From Aeromicrobium sp. IC_218 (GTDB taxonomy: Bacteria > Actinomycetota > Actinomycetes > Propionibacteriales > Nocardioidaceae): a stretch of DNA of 64,000 nt. The position numbers and the translations under genes were made by a program. Positions within the stretch are counted from its first letter, which is position 1, and each line of letters starts with the position of its first letter. Below the pieces are notes generated by a model. That model searched no databases, was not told the DNA's origin, and worked only from the letters and a program-made list of their open reading frames with translations. Shown in pieces: positions 9,824-16,928 of this stretch. The stretch lies in the NCBI RefSeq assembly GCF_004336805.1, contig NZ_SJXM01000013.1, forward strand, positions 1 through 64,000. The letters are read 5' to 3'.

Positions 9824-11788
9824 TCAGGGCTGCGGGTGGGCCTCGCGGTAGCGGACGATCTCGTCCAGCGCCGTGGGGTCCACCAGCGCGCCGCGCGCCG
9901 CCGCGTCCTCGACCGGCGTCCCGCGCAGGATCTTCTTGACCGGCACCTCGAGCTTCTTGCCCGACAGCGTCCGGGGCAGCGCGCGCACGGCGGCGACGTC
10001 GTCGGGCACGTGCCGGGGCGACAGCCGTGAGCGCAGCGCCGTGGCGATGTCGCGCCGCACGTCGTCGTCGAACGTCGCCCCCTCCGCCATGACGACGAAC
10101 AGGATCAGCCGTCCGGCCCCGCCCTCGGCGTCCTCGAGGTGCACCACCAGGCTGTCGGCCACCTCGGGCAGCGACTCCACGACGCCGTAGAACTCGGCGG
10201 TGCCCAGCCGGACGCCACCGCGGTTGAGCGTCGCGTCGCTGCGCCCGGACACCACGCAGGTGCCGTCCTCGGTGAGCGTGATCCAGTCGCCGTGCCGCCA
10301 GACGCCGGGGAAGTCCTCGAAGTAGGCGGCGCGGTAGCGCGAGCCGTCCTCGTCGCCCCAGAAGCCGACCGGCATGGACGGCATCGGCCGCGTCACCACG
10401 AGCTCGCCGAGCTCACCCACGACCGGCTCTCCGGCCAGGTCGTACGCCTGGACGGCCGCGCCGAGCGCGCGGCACGAGATCTCGCCGGCGACGACCGGCA
10501 CGTCCGGGGCGCCGCCCACGAACGCCGAGCACACGTCGGTGCCGCCGGAGATCGAGACGAGCTGCACGTCCTGGCCGGGCGGCACGACCGCGTCGTACAC
10601 CCAGCGGAAGCCCTCGGCGGGCAGCGGAGCGCCGGTGGAGCCGATCGCCCGCAGCGACGACAGGTCGGCCTCCTCGCGCGGCACGAGACCGGCCTTGCGG
10701 CACTGGAGCAGGTACGGGGCGCTGGTGCCGAAGTAGGTGAGCCGCTCCTGCTCGACGATCCGCCACAGCGCGCCGAGGTCGGGGTACGCGGGGTCGCCGT
10801 CGAGCATGACGATCGTGGCGCCGACGCCGAGGGCCGAGACGAGGTAGTTCCACATCATCCAGCCGGTGGTGGAGAACCAGAAGAAGCGGTCGCCGGAGCC
10901 GACGTCGTTCTGCAGGGCGAAGCACTTGAGGTGCTCCAGCGTGATGCCGCCGTGGCCGTGGACGATCGGCTTGGGCAGGCCCGTCGTGCCCGAGCTGAAC
11001 AGCACGTAGAGCGGGTGGTCGAACGGCGCGCGGTCGAAGGCGAGGTCGGCGGGCTCGCCCAGCAGCTCGTCCCACGTCGTCGCGCCCTCCGGAGCCGGCG
11101 CGTCGGGGTCGAGGTACGGCAGGTGGACGAGCGTGCGGACGCTGGGCAGCGCGGCCCGTACCTGCTCGACCTCGGCCCGCCGGTCGATCGGCTTCTCGCC
11201 GTACCGGTAGCCGTCGACGGCCAGCAGCACGACCGGCTCGACCTGGCGCCAGCGGTCGACGACGCTCTGGGTGCCGAACTCCGGCGCGCACGAGGTGAAG
11301 ACGGCGCCGAGGCTCGCCGCGGCGAGCAGCAGGACGAGCGTCTCGGGCACGTTCGGCGCGTACGCCGCAACCCGGTCGCCGCGCCCGACCCCGGCGCGGA
11401 CGAGACCGGCCCGGGCCCGCGCCACCTGGTCGCGCAGCTCGGCCGCGGTCAGCCGGACGTCGTCGCGGCTCTGCGAGCGTCCGACCACAACGACGTCGTC
11501 GTCGGCGCGGCCGGGGAGGCGCAGCATCGCCTCGGCGTAGCTCAGGCGGACCTCCGGGAACCAGCGCGCCCCGGGCATCGCGTCATCGGCGAGCGCGACC
11601 GTCGGCCCGGCGTCCGACGGAATGTCGACAAAGCGCCACACGGCGAGCCAGAAGGCGTCGAGGTCGTCCACCGACCAGCGCCACAGGCTCTCGTAGTCGT
11701 CGAAGCGGTGGCCGAGGCAGGCGAGCTCGTCGCGAAAGTCGTCGAGCCGGGTGCGGCGGCCGGACGGCCGCCAGAGGACCTCGCTCAC
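9824..11788 (-). CDS. Acetoacetate--CoA ligase (acetoacetyl-CoA synthetase)
   Basis: This 654-residue ANL-superfamily enzyme activates acetoacetate to its CoA thioester via an acyl-adenylate. The phosphate-binding motif is YVLFSSGTTGLPKPIVHG. The acetoacetyl-CoA synthetase signature FWFSTTGWMMWNYLVSAL follows, and the A8 hinge and C-terminal lysine region (RTLSGKKLEVPVKKIL) are intact. N-terminal sequence of the type LWRPSGRRTRLDDFRDEL also fits this family and not acetyl-CoA synthetase. The start is GTG 11788, overlapping by four bases (GTGA) the stop of the upstream membrane protein gene. Role: ketone-body or polyhydroxybutyrate carbon use, with acetyl-CoA as end product. Confidence 0.9.
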   Translation of the reverse strand: MSEVLWRPSGRRTRLDDFRDELACLGHRFDDYESLWRWSVDDLDAFWLAVWRFVDIPSDAGPTVALADDAMPGARWFPEVRLSYAEAMLRLPGRADDDVVVVGRSQSRDDVRLTAAELRDQVARARAGLVRAGVGRGDRVAAYAPNVPETLVLLLAAASLGAVFTSCAPEFGTQSVVDRWRQVEPVVLLAVDGYRYGEKPIDRRAEVEQVRAALPSVRTLVHLPYLDPDAPAPEGATTWDELLGEPADLAFDRAPFDHPLYVLFSSGTTGLPKPIVHGHGGITLEHLKCFALQNDVGSGDRFFWFSTTGWMMWNYLVSALGVGATIVMLDGDPAYPDLGALWRIVEQERLTYFGTSAPYLLQCRKAGLVPREEADLSSLRAIGSTGAPLPAEGFRWVYDAVVPPGQDVQLVSISGGTDVCSAFVGGAPDVPVVAGEISCRALGAAVQAYDLAGEPVVGELGELVVTRPMPSMPVGFWGDEDGSRYRAAYFEDFPGVWRHGDWITLTEDGTCVVSGRSDATLNRGGVRLGTAEFYGVVESLPEVADSLVVHLEDAEGGAGRLILFVVMAEGATFDDDVRRDIATALRSRLSPRHVPDDVAAVRALPRTLSGKKLEVPVKKILRGTPVEDAAARGALVDPTALDEIVRYREAHPQP

Positions 11789-12456
11789 GCCTGGTCCTTG
11801 ATCCGTCCGAGACTCAGCAGCCAGGCCGCGAGCGCGGTCCCCCCCGCGCCGAGCGCCGGCAGCAGCAGCCAGGCCCACGCGGTGGCCACGGGGTCGAGGA
11901 AGAACGCGAGGACGGCCATCAGCACCAGCAGCACGGCGGTCACCACGGTGGCGCGCGGCTGGGGCACGCGCAGCGCACGGAGGGCGAGCTCGCCCAGGGC
12001 GACCGCGGCCAGGCAGAGCAGCACGAGCGCCAGGGACCCCCAACGTCCACCACCGGTGGAGACGCCGCGGGTGGCCGAGAACAGCTCCCGCACGCCGGCT
12101 CCAGCGGCGGTGACCAGCAGCCCCAGCACGAGCCCCACGACCGCGGCCCAGACGACGTCCGGCCAGGCGGGCAGCCGCCAGCCACGGGCCCGGGACGACC
12201 CGGCGGCGAGGGCGCGGCGGGCCAGCGCTCCGGTGCTCCGCCCGGTGGTGGCGGTACGCGACGCGACGCGCTGCCACCGGGACGGGCCCGCCGGCTCGGC
12301 CGGCTCGGGAGGAGCCGTCGGCTCGACCGGGGTCAGCGGGGCCGGGGCGACGACGGTGGACGAGGCCCGCTCGCCGGGGGCGTCGTCACCAGGCAGGACG
12401 ACGGGCTTGCGGACGACCCGTCGGACGACCTTGCGGGTCGGAGGGGTCTCGCTCAT
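11785..12456 (-). CDS. Membrane protein of unknown function
   Basis: The 223-residue protein begins with MSETPPTRKVVRRVVRKPV, a basic, Pro/Glu-rich cytoplasmic tail of about 90 residues. About four hydrophobic segments follow (around DVVWAAVVGLVLGLLVTAAG, SLALVLLCLAAVALGELAL, VVTAVLLVLMAVLAFFL and WAWLLLPALGAGGTALAAWL). I recognise no family. ATG 12456 is preferred over the upstream GTG because the upstream residues look non-coding. It is the first gene of a two-gene unit with acetoacetate--CoA ligase (GTGA overlap). A functional link to that enzyme is not evident. Confidence 0.65.
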   Translation of the reverse strand: MSETPPTRKVVRRVVRKPVVLPGDDAPGERASSTVVAPAPLTPVEPTAPPEPAEPAGPSRWQRVASRTATTGRSTGALARRALAAGSSRARGWRLPAWPDVVWAAVVGLVLGLLVTAAGAGVRELFSATRGVSTGGGRWGSLALVLLCLAAVALGELALRALRVPQPRATVVTAVLLVLMAVLAFFLDPVATAWAWLLLPALGAGGTALAAWLLSLGRIKDQA

Positions 12457-12511
12457 GCAGGCGAGTGTGTCACAGCACACGTCACCCCTCACGGTGTGCT
12501 CGCGGAACGAC

Positions 12512-12543
12512 GAAGGGCCCCTGCCTCGCGGCAGGAGCCCTTC
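12512..12543 (-). terminator. Hairpin terminator of tRNA-Pro
   Basis: Arms of 14 bases, beginning GAAGGGC and ending GCCCTTC, with a single C-A mismatch and a TCGC loop. It lies seven bases after the 3' end of the tRNA on the minus strand. Confidence 0.7.
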
Positions 12544-12549
12544 AGTGGG

Positions 12550-12623
12550 TCGGGGTGACAGGATTTGAACCTGCGGCCTCGTCGTCCCGAACGACGCGCG
12601 CTACCAAGCTGCGCCACACCCCG
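12550..12623 (-). tRNA. tRNA-Pro (anticodon CGG)
   Basis: On the minus strand a complete cloverleaf can be drawn. The acceptor stem is CGGGGTG/CACCCCG, the D arm GCGC/GCGC, and the anticodon stem CGTCG/CGACG with loop TTCGGGA (anticodon CGG). The T arm is GCAGG/CCTGT with loop TTCAAAT, and the discriminator is A. No CCA is encoded. It reads CCG proline codons, abundant in this genome. It stands alone between the acetoacetyl-CoA synthetase pair and the metallophosphoesterase gene. Confidence 0.96.
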
Positions 12624-12647
12624 GTGGTCGATCCCGGTGACCCGTGA

Positions 12648-13550
12648 TCACGACCTCGACGAGTCTACAGCAGTCAGGGTGAGGAGGGTCGCCTCGGGTC
12701 GGCATGCGAGCCGGACGGGGGCGTAGGGGGACGTCCCGAGGCCGGCCGAGACGTGGAGCCAGGACGAGTCCGCGCCGTCCACGTGGTGGCGGTGCAGGCC
12801 CCGGGCCCGGGCGCGGTCCAGGTCGCAGTTGGTCACCAGCGCGCCGTAGCCGGGCACGCGCAGCTGGCCGCCGTGGGTGTGCCCGGCGATGATCAGCGGG
12901 TAGCCCGACGACGTCCAGCGGTCGAGCACGCGCAGGTACGGCGCGTGGACGACACCGACGGCCAGGTCGGCGGTGCGGTCGGCCGGGACGTCGTCCAGCT
13001 CGTCGTAGCCCAGGTGCGGGTCGTCGGCGCCGACGAACGACAGCCGGCGTCCGGCCACCTCCAGGTCGGCGCGCCGGTTCGTCAGGTCGGTCCAGCCGCG
13101 GGCGGTGAAGGCGTCACGCAGCTCGCGCCACGGCAGGTCCTTCTCGCGCGGACGCGGGCCGCCGGTGCCGCCGCGCAGGTACATGAACGGGTTCGGCGGC
13201 ACGGGGGAGTAGTAGTCGTTGGAGCCGAACACGAAGACGCCCGGGACGTCCAGCAGGTCGCCGTAGGCGTCCAGCACGGCCGGGACGGCCGCGCGGTGCG
13301 ACAGGTTGTCACCGGTCGAGACGACGAGGTCGGGCTCGAGCGACGCGAGCCCGCGCAGCCAGTCCTGCTTCACGCGCTGGCCCGGCGTCATGTGGGTGTC
13401 GGACAGGTGCAGGACGCGCAGCGGGTCCGAGCCGGCGGGGAGCACGGGCACGTCGGCCCGGCGCAGGACGAACGAGCGCGTCTCGAGCACCGACCAGGCC
13501 AGGACGCCGCCGGCCACCGCGAGCGGCCACAGCAGGGGACGAGCAGACAT
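12648..13550 (-). CDS. Membrane-anchored metallophosphoesterase
   Basis: The 300-residue calcineurin-like phosphoesterase has an N-terminal hydrophobic anchor (LLWPLAVAGGVLAWSVL). All metal-binding blocks are present: LHLSDTHMTPG, VVSTGDNLSH, FGSNDYYSP, and the C-terminal AGHTHGGQLRVP. The GSND in place of the usual GNHD is the actinobacterial variant. ATG 13550 is chosen because it starts the anchor; upstream codons are antisense to the next gene. Mycobacteria have the same protein next to ponA2 (Rv3683 position). The substrate is unknown; an envelope-related phosphoester is a guess. Confidence 0.85.
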   Translation of the reverse strand: MSARPLLWPLAVAGGVLAWSVLETRSFVLRRADVPVLPAGSDPLRVLHLSDTHMTPGQRVKQDWLRGLASLEPDLVVSTGDNLSHRAAVPAVLDAYGDLLDVPGVFVFGSNDYYSPVPPNPFMYLRGGTGGPRPREKDLPWRELRDAFTARGWTDLTNRRADLEVAGRRLSFVGADDPHLGYDELDDVPADRTADLAVGVVHAPYLRVLDRWTSSGYPLIIAGHTHGGQLRVPGYGALVTNCDLDRARARGLHRHHVDGADSSWLHVSAGLGTSPYAPVRLACRPEATLLTLTAVDSSRS

Positions 13551-13614
13551 GCGGCCAGCCAACCACAGCGACCGTCGCGACGCCCGTGCGTGGGTGGGGT
13601 GGGAGACTGGCGGC

Positions 13615-14076
13615 ATGTCTGCGCTCAAGGACCGGCTCCGCTCCGACCTCACCACCGCCATGAAGGCGCGCGACCAGCTGCGCTCGTCCGTCATCCGCAT
13701 GGCGCTGGCGGCCGTCACCAACGCCGAGGTCGCCGGCAAGCAGGCCCGCGAGCTCAGCGACGACGACGTGCTCGCCGTGCTGACGTCCGAGGCGAAGAAG
13801 CGCAAGGAGTCCGCCCAGGCCTTCGACGAGGGCAATCGCCCCGAGCTGGCCGACAAGGAGCGCGCCGAGGCGGCGATCCTGGCCGACTACCTGCCCGAGC
13901 AGCTCAGCGAGGACGAGGTGCGCGCCCTGGTGACCGCCGCGGTCGAGCAGACCGGTGCCGCGGCCGAGGGCATGAAGGCCATGGGCAAGGTCATGGGCGT
14001 GCTCACGCCGCAGACCCGCGGCCGGGCCGACGGCGGCTTCGTGGCCGCCGAGGTCAAGCGCCAGCTCGGCGCCTAG
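13615..14076 (+). CDS. GatB/YqeY domain-containing protein
   Basis: The 153-residue helical protein matches the YqeY family, related to the tail domain of the GatB amidotransferase. Marks are SALKDRLRSDLTTAMKARD at the N-terminus, EAKKRKESAQAFDEGNRPE in the middle and GKVMGVLTPQTRGRADGG near the end. The family may affect tRNA-dependent amidation or tRNA handling, but its function is not settled. The gene is divergent from the metallophosphoesterase and ends in a strong terminator shared with ponA2. Confidence 0.88.
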   Translation: MSALKDRLRSDLTTAMKARDQLRSSVIRMALAAVTNAEVAGKQARELSDDDVLAVLTSEAKKRKESAQAFDEGNRPELADKERAEAAILADYLPEQLSEDEVRALVTAAVEQTGAAAEGMKAMGKVMGVLTPQTRGRADGGFVAAEVKRQLGA

Positions 14077-14077
14077 C

Positions 14078-14132
14078 GCCCCACGCACGACGAGGCCCCC
14101 GGGACACCGTCCCGGGGGCCTCGTGCGTGGGG
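14078..14132. terminator. Strong bidirectional terminator between yqeY-like gene and ponA2
   Basis: A long inverted repeat of about 25 paired bases, with a three-base bulge and an ACC loop, lies between the two convergent stop codons. The inner stem is GGCCCCCGGGAC/GTCCCGGGGGCC and the outer stem GCCCCACGCACGA/TCGTGCGTGGGGC. Confidence 0.85.
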
Positions 14133-14138
14133 CGTGGC

Positions 14139-16322
14139 TCAGTCGTCGTCGCGGTCACGGCCGCGGTTGCCGCGGTTGCCCCGGTCGTCGTTGCCGCCGT
14201 TGTTGTTGCCGCTGCTGGAGCGCTGCGGGGCGGGGTTGGCCGGCTGGCGCTGCGGCGGGCTGTCGAAGCTCTTGCCGTCCAGCTCGTCCTGGATGACCTG
14301 CATGGCCTTGGCCCACATCGGACCGGCCAGCGAGGAACCGCCGGCGGCGCTGAAGCTGATCGGCGAGCCCTTGATGGTCTTGCCGACCAGCGAGGCCGGA
14401 CGGCCCGACTTCGTGACGCCGGAGATCATCGACGCGGTCGCCAGCTCGGGCGTGTAGCCCATGTACCAGACCGACTGCGCGCTGTTGGTCGTACCGGTCT
14501 TGGCCGCCGACGGGATGCGCAGGCCGGTGCCGTTGGAGTAGCCGAAGCCGCCGGGCTCCTGGACGCCGCGCAGGATGTCGTTGACCTGGGCCGCGACCTC
14601 CTTGCTCATCACCCGCTTGCAGGTGGGCTCGTACTCCTTGACCGTCTTGCCCGTGCGGTCGACGATCTCGGCCACCGGCAGCGGCTCGCAGTACTCGCCA
14701 CCCGACGCCGCCGACGCGTACGCGGCGGCCAGGTCGGTCGGGCTGATGTAGGTGACGCCCAGCGTGAACGGGCCGACCTCGTCGTTCTCCGGCACGTTGA
14801 TGCCCATCGAGCGGGCGGTCTTCACGACGTTGCACAGGCCGGCGTCGCGCTCGAGCTGGGAGTAGTAGGTGTTCACCGACTGGCGCAGGCCGCGGTACAT
14901 GTTGAACGTGCCCGCACCGGTGGAGTTCTTGAGCTTCCACTCACCGACGCCGCCGTCGTTGCAGGCCGTGTAGCTGCCGGCCGGCATCGTCATGGTCTGC
15001 GGCGAGCTGTACGTCTTGCCGACGCCGATGCCCTTCTTGAGCGCCGCGACGGTGGTGAAGAACTTGAACGTCGACCCGCCCTGGAAGCCGCCGGAGTCGC
15101 CGTACTTCGTCGGCACGGCGAAGTTGATGTAGGACTGGCCCTCCTTGAGGTCCGAGCCCATCGGCCGCGACTGCGCGACGGCGCGGACGTTGCCGGTGCC
15201 GGGCTCGATCAGCGCCAGCGCGCCGATGACGCCGTCCTTGGGGTTGATCGTGCTGGAGACCGCCTTGTTGGCCGCCTTCTGCATCGACAGGTCGATCGTC
15301 GTCTTGATCGTCAGGCCGCCCTGCTCGAGCCGGGCGCGGCGCTCGTCGACCGTCTTGCCCAGGCTCTCGTCGGCCATGAGGTAGCGGCGCACGAAGTCGC
15401 ACGAGAAGGACGCGTCGGAGTCGACGCAGCCGTTCGGGAACGAGGTCAGGTTGAGGTTCAGCCCGCCCGCCTGGAAGGCGCGCGCCTGCTCGTCGGGGAC
15501 GAAGCCGTAGCGGGCCATGACCGCCAGCACCGTGTTGCGGCGCTGCAGCGCGCGCTCGGGGTAGGTGCGCGGGTTGTACTGGTTCGGGTTCTTCACCAGG
15601 CCGGCGAGCGTGGCCGCCTGCGCCGGGTTGAGGTCCTTGGGCGCCACCGAGAAGTAGTGGCGGGCCGCGGCCGAGACGCCGTAGGCGCCGTCGCCGAAGT
15701 AGGCGATGTTGAGGTAGCGCTCGAGGATCTCGTCCTTCGTGTACTTCTCCTCGTACGCGATCGCGTGCTTGAGCTCGCGGATCTTGCGGCTGGCCGACTT
15801 CTCGGTGGCCGCCTTGCGCTCCTCGGCCGTCGTGGCGTTCTGCACCTGGATCAGCTTCACCAGCTGCTGGGTGATCGTGGAGCCGCCCTGGGTGTTGCCG
15901 TCGGAGGCGTTGTTGACGAGCGCGCGCAGGGTGCCCTTGAGGTCGAGCGCGCCGTGCTCGTAGAAACGGACGTCCTCGATCGCGAGGATCGCGTTCTTCA
16001 TGTTGTCGTTGATCTGGTCGAGCGGGACGTCGCTGCGGTTCTGCTCGTAGAAGTACGCGATCAGCTTGCCGTCGGTGTCGACGACCTTCGTGGTCTGCGG
16101 GTTCGGGTTCTCCTCGAGCGCCAGCGGCAGCTCGAGCGCGCGCTGCGCGACGTCGTTGCCGGTGATGGCCACGAACGTGGTCGCGGGGATGAGCAGCGCC
16201 GCCACGAGGATGCCCGCGAGGACGCTGAGCCGGGCCATCGCACCGGCGACGCTCCGCTTGGAGCGCTTCTCCTGCGGCTGGAGGGCGGACGACATCAGGT
16301 CGCGCATGGAGTCCCAGGGCAT
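14139..16322 (-). CDS. ponA2: Bifunctional penicillin-binding protein (PonA2-type class A PBP)
   Basis: The 727-residue membrane enzyme polymerises and cross-links peptidoglycan. A cytoplasmic N-terminus and one transmembrane helix (residues about 33-53) precede a GT51 glycosyltransferase domain with catalytic Glu116 (AIEDVRFYEHGALD) and GGSTITQQLVK. The transpeptidase domain has Ser417-x-x-Lys420 (GSTFKFF), Ser482-Val-Asn484 and Lys608-Thr-Gly (AKTGTT). The last 35 residues are a low-complexity Asn/Gly/Arg/Asp tail. The neighbours whiB4-like gene, ArsA pair and metallophosphoesterase match the ponA2 locus of mycobacteria. A PASTA domain is not evident. TACCCT lies 6 bases before the ATG, suggesting a leaderless mRNA. 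Confidence 0.95.
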   Translation of the reverse strand: MPWDSMRDLMSSALQPQEKRSKRSVAGAMARLSVLAGILVAALLIPATTFVAITGNDVAQRALELPLALEENPNPQTTKVVDTDGKLIAYFYEQNRSDVPLDQINDNMKNAILAIEDVRFYEHGALDLKGTLRALVNNASDGNTQGGSTITQQLVKLIQVQNATTAEERKAATEKSASRKIRELKHAIAYEEKYTKDEILERYLNIAYFGDGAYGVSAAARHYFSVAPKDLNPAQAATLAGLVKNPNQYNPRTYPERALQRRNTVLAVMARYGFVPDEQARAFQAGGLNLNLTSFPNGCVDSDASFSCDFVRRYLMADESLGKTVDERRARLEQGGLTIKTTIDLSMQKAANKAVSSTINPKDGVIGALALIEPGTGNVRAVAQSRPMGSDLKEGQSYINFAVPTKYGDSGGFQGGSTFKFFTTVAALKKGIGVGKTYSSPQTMTMPAGSYTACNDGGVGEWKLKNSTGAGTFNMYRGLRQSVNTYYSQLERDAGLCNVVKTARSMGINVPENDEVGPFTLGVTYISPTDLAAAYASAASGGEYCEPLPVAEIVDRTGKTVKEYEPTCKRVMSKEVAAQVNDILRGVQEPGGFGYSNGTGLRIPSAAKTGTTNSAQSVWYMGYTPELATASMISGVTKSGRPASLVGKTIKGSPISFSAAGGSSLAGPMWAKAMQVIQDELDGKSFDSPPQRQPANPAPQRSSSGNNNGGNDDRGNRGNRGRDRDDD

Positions 16323-16328
16323 GGGGTC

Positions 16329-16334
16329 AGGGTA
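16329..16334 (-). promoter_or_regulatory. Candidate -10 box for ponA2 (leaderless)
   Basis: On the minus strand TACCCT is followed by GACCCC and then the ATG, placing the transcription start at the start codon. Confidence 0.4.
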
Positions 16335-16458
16335 CGTGGTCCGGCACAGGCTCCGAGGGACGCCGCCGGGCAGGTCGGGGGCCCGTCCCGGACCAGAACG
16401 TCCAGAAATGGCCCGAAAGGACTATGCAAGATCATCCGCCGGGGGCTCACCGAAACAA

Positions 16459-16483
16459 TGAGAAGTTTCTTAACGTTTTCTCA
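16459..16483. promoter_or_regulatory. AT-rich inverted repeat upstream of the whiB4-like gene
   Basis: TGAGAA and TTCTCA flank 13 bases in a stretch (CAATGAGAAGTTTCTTAACG) that is markedly AT-rich against the rest of the window. It lies 54 bases before the ATG and is probably promoter or operator sequence for the whiB-family gene. I cannot assign the regulator. Confidence 0.4.
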
Positions 16484-16495
16484 CTAGCAGGAACG

Positions 16496-16512
16496 GCCCT
16501 GGCACCCAGGGC
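16496..16512 (+). promoter_or_regulatory. Small hairpin in the whiB4-like leader
   Basis: GCCCTGG-CAC-CCAGGGC is a perfect seven-base-pair stem ending 24 bases before the start codon. It could modulate translation or mRNA stability; nothing more can be said. Confidence 0.3.
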
Positions 16513-16536
16513 TTCTCGGGGAAAGGCAAGACCTGT

Positions 16537-16809
16537 ATGTGGAACGAGAACTGGGCGGCGCAAGCCGCGTGCCGCGGCGGATCGGACGCTCTGTTCGTCC
16601 GTGGCGCCGAGCAGAACCGCGCCAAGATGATCTGTGGAGCCTGCGAGGTCAAGGCCGAGTGCCTGGCCGAGGCCCTGGACAACCGCATCGAGTGGGGCGT
16701 GTGGGGTGGCATGACCGAGCGTGAGCGCCGGGCGCTGCTCCGTCGCCGTCCCGACGTCGCCACCTGGCGCACGGTGCTCGAGAGCAGCACCGCCACCACC
16801 TCGGCCTGA
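16537..16809 (+). CDS. whiB4: WhiB-family iron-sulfur regulator (WhiB4/WblA type)
   Basis: The 90-residue protein carries the four cluster cysteines Cys12, Cys33, Cys36 and Cys42 and the turn G54-V-W-G-G58, followed by a basic DNA-binding tail (ERERRALLRRR). WhiB proteins bind a [4Fe-4S] cluster and regulate transcription, often with the primary sigma factor, in response to redox stress. The WhiB4/WblA assignment rests on position: the gene is divergent from ponA2 and beside two ArsA-like ATPases, as whiB4 is in Mycobacterium and wblA in Streptomyces. WhiB4 acts in oxidative stress and WblA in development and antibiotic control. Confidence 0.92.
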   Translation: MWNENWAAQAACRGGSDALFVRGAEQNRAKMICGACEVKAECLAEALDNRIEWGVWGGMTERERRALLRRRPDVATWRTVLESSTATTSA

Positions 16810-16811
16810 CG

Positions 16812-16928
16812 CGCTAGGCGCGGCCGGCCAGCAGGTCGCCGACGATCCGCAGTCCGTCGAGGTCGTGCAACGCTAGGCACGGCCGGCGAGCAGGTCGCCG
16901 ACGATCCGCAGTCCGTCGAGGTCGTGCA
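16812..16928. repeat. 59-bp tandem duplication of the 3' end of an ArsA-like ATPase gene
   Basis: Bases 16812-16869 and 16871-16928 are 56/58 identical (differences at the 9th and 18th positions), giving a period of 59. The second unit is the authentic 3' end of the ATPase gene (last 18 codons and stop). The first is an extra copy lying just beyond the stop, between it and the whiB4-like gene. The stop codon is retained in both copies. Because 59 is not a multiple of three, the outer copy is out of frame with the gene. Confidence 0.9.

Noticed and set aside
12465-12480. GTGTG-TCACAG-CACAC palindrome as a CRP site before the membrane protein/acetoacetyl-CoA synthetase unit
   Set aside because: The half-sites are two bases too close for the TGTGA-N6-TCACA spacing, so it does not fit CRP; it may still bind another regulator.
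10139-12568. 809-residue plus-strand frame opposite acetoacetate--CoA ligase
   Set aside because: Antisense to the ligase and membrane protein genes, without recognisable domains.
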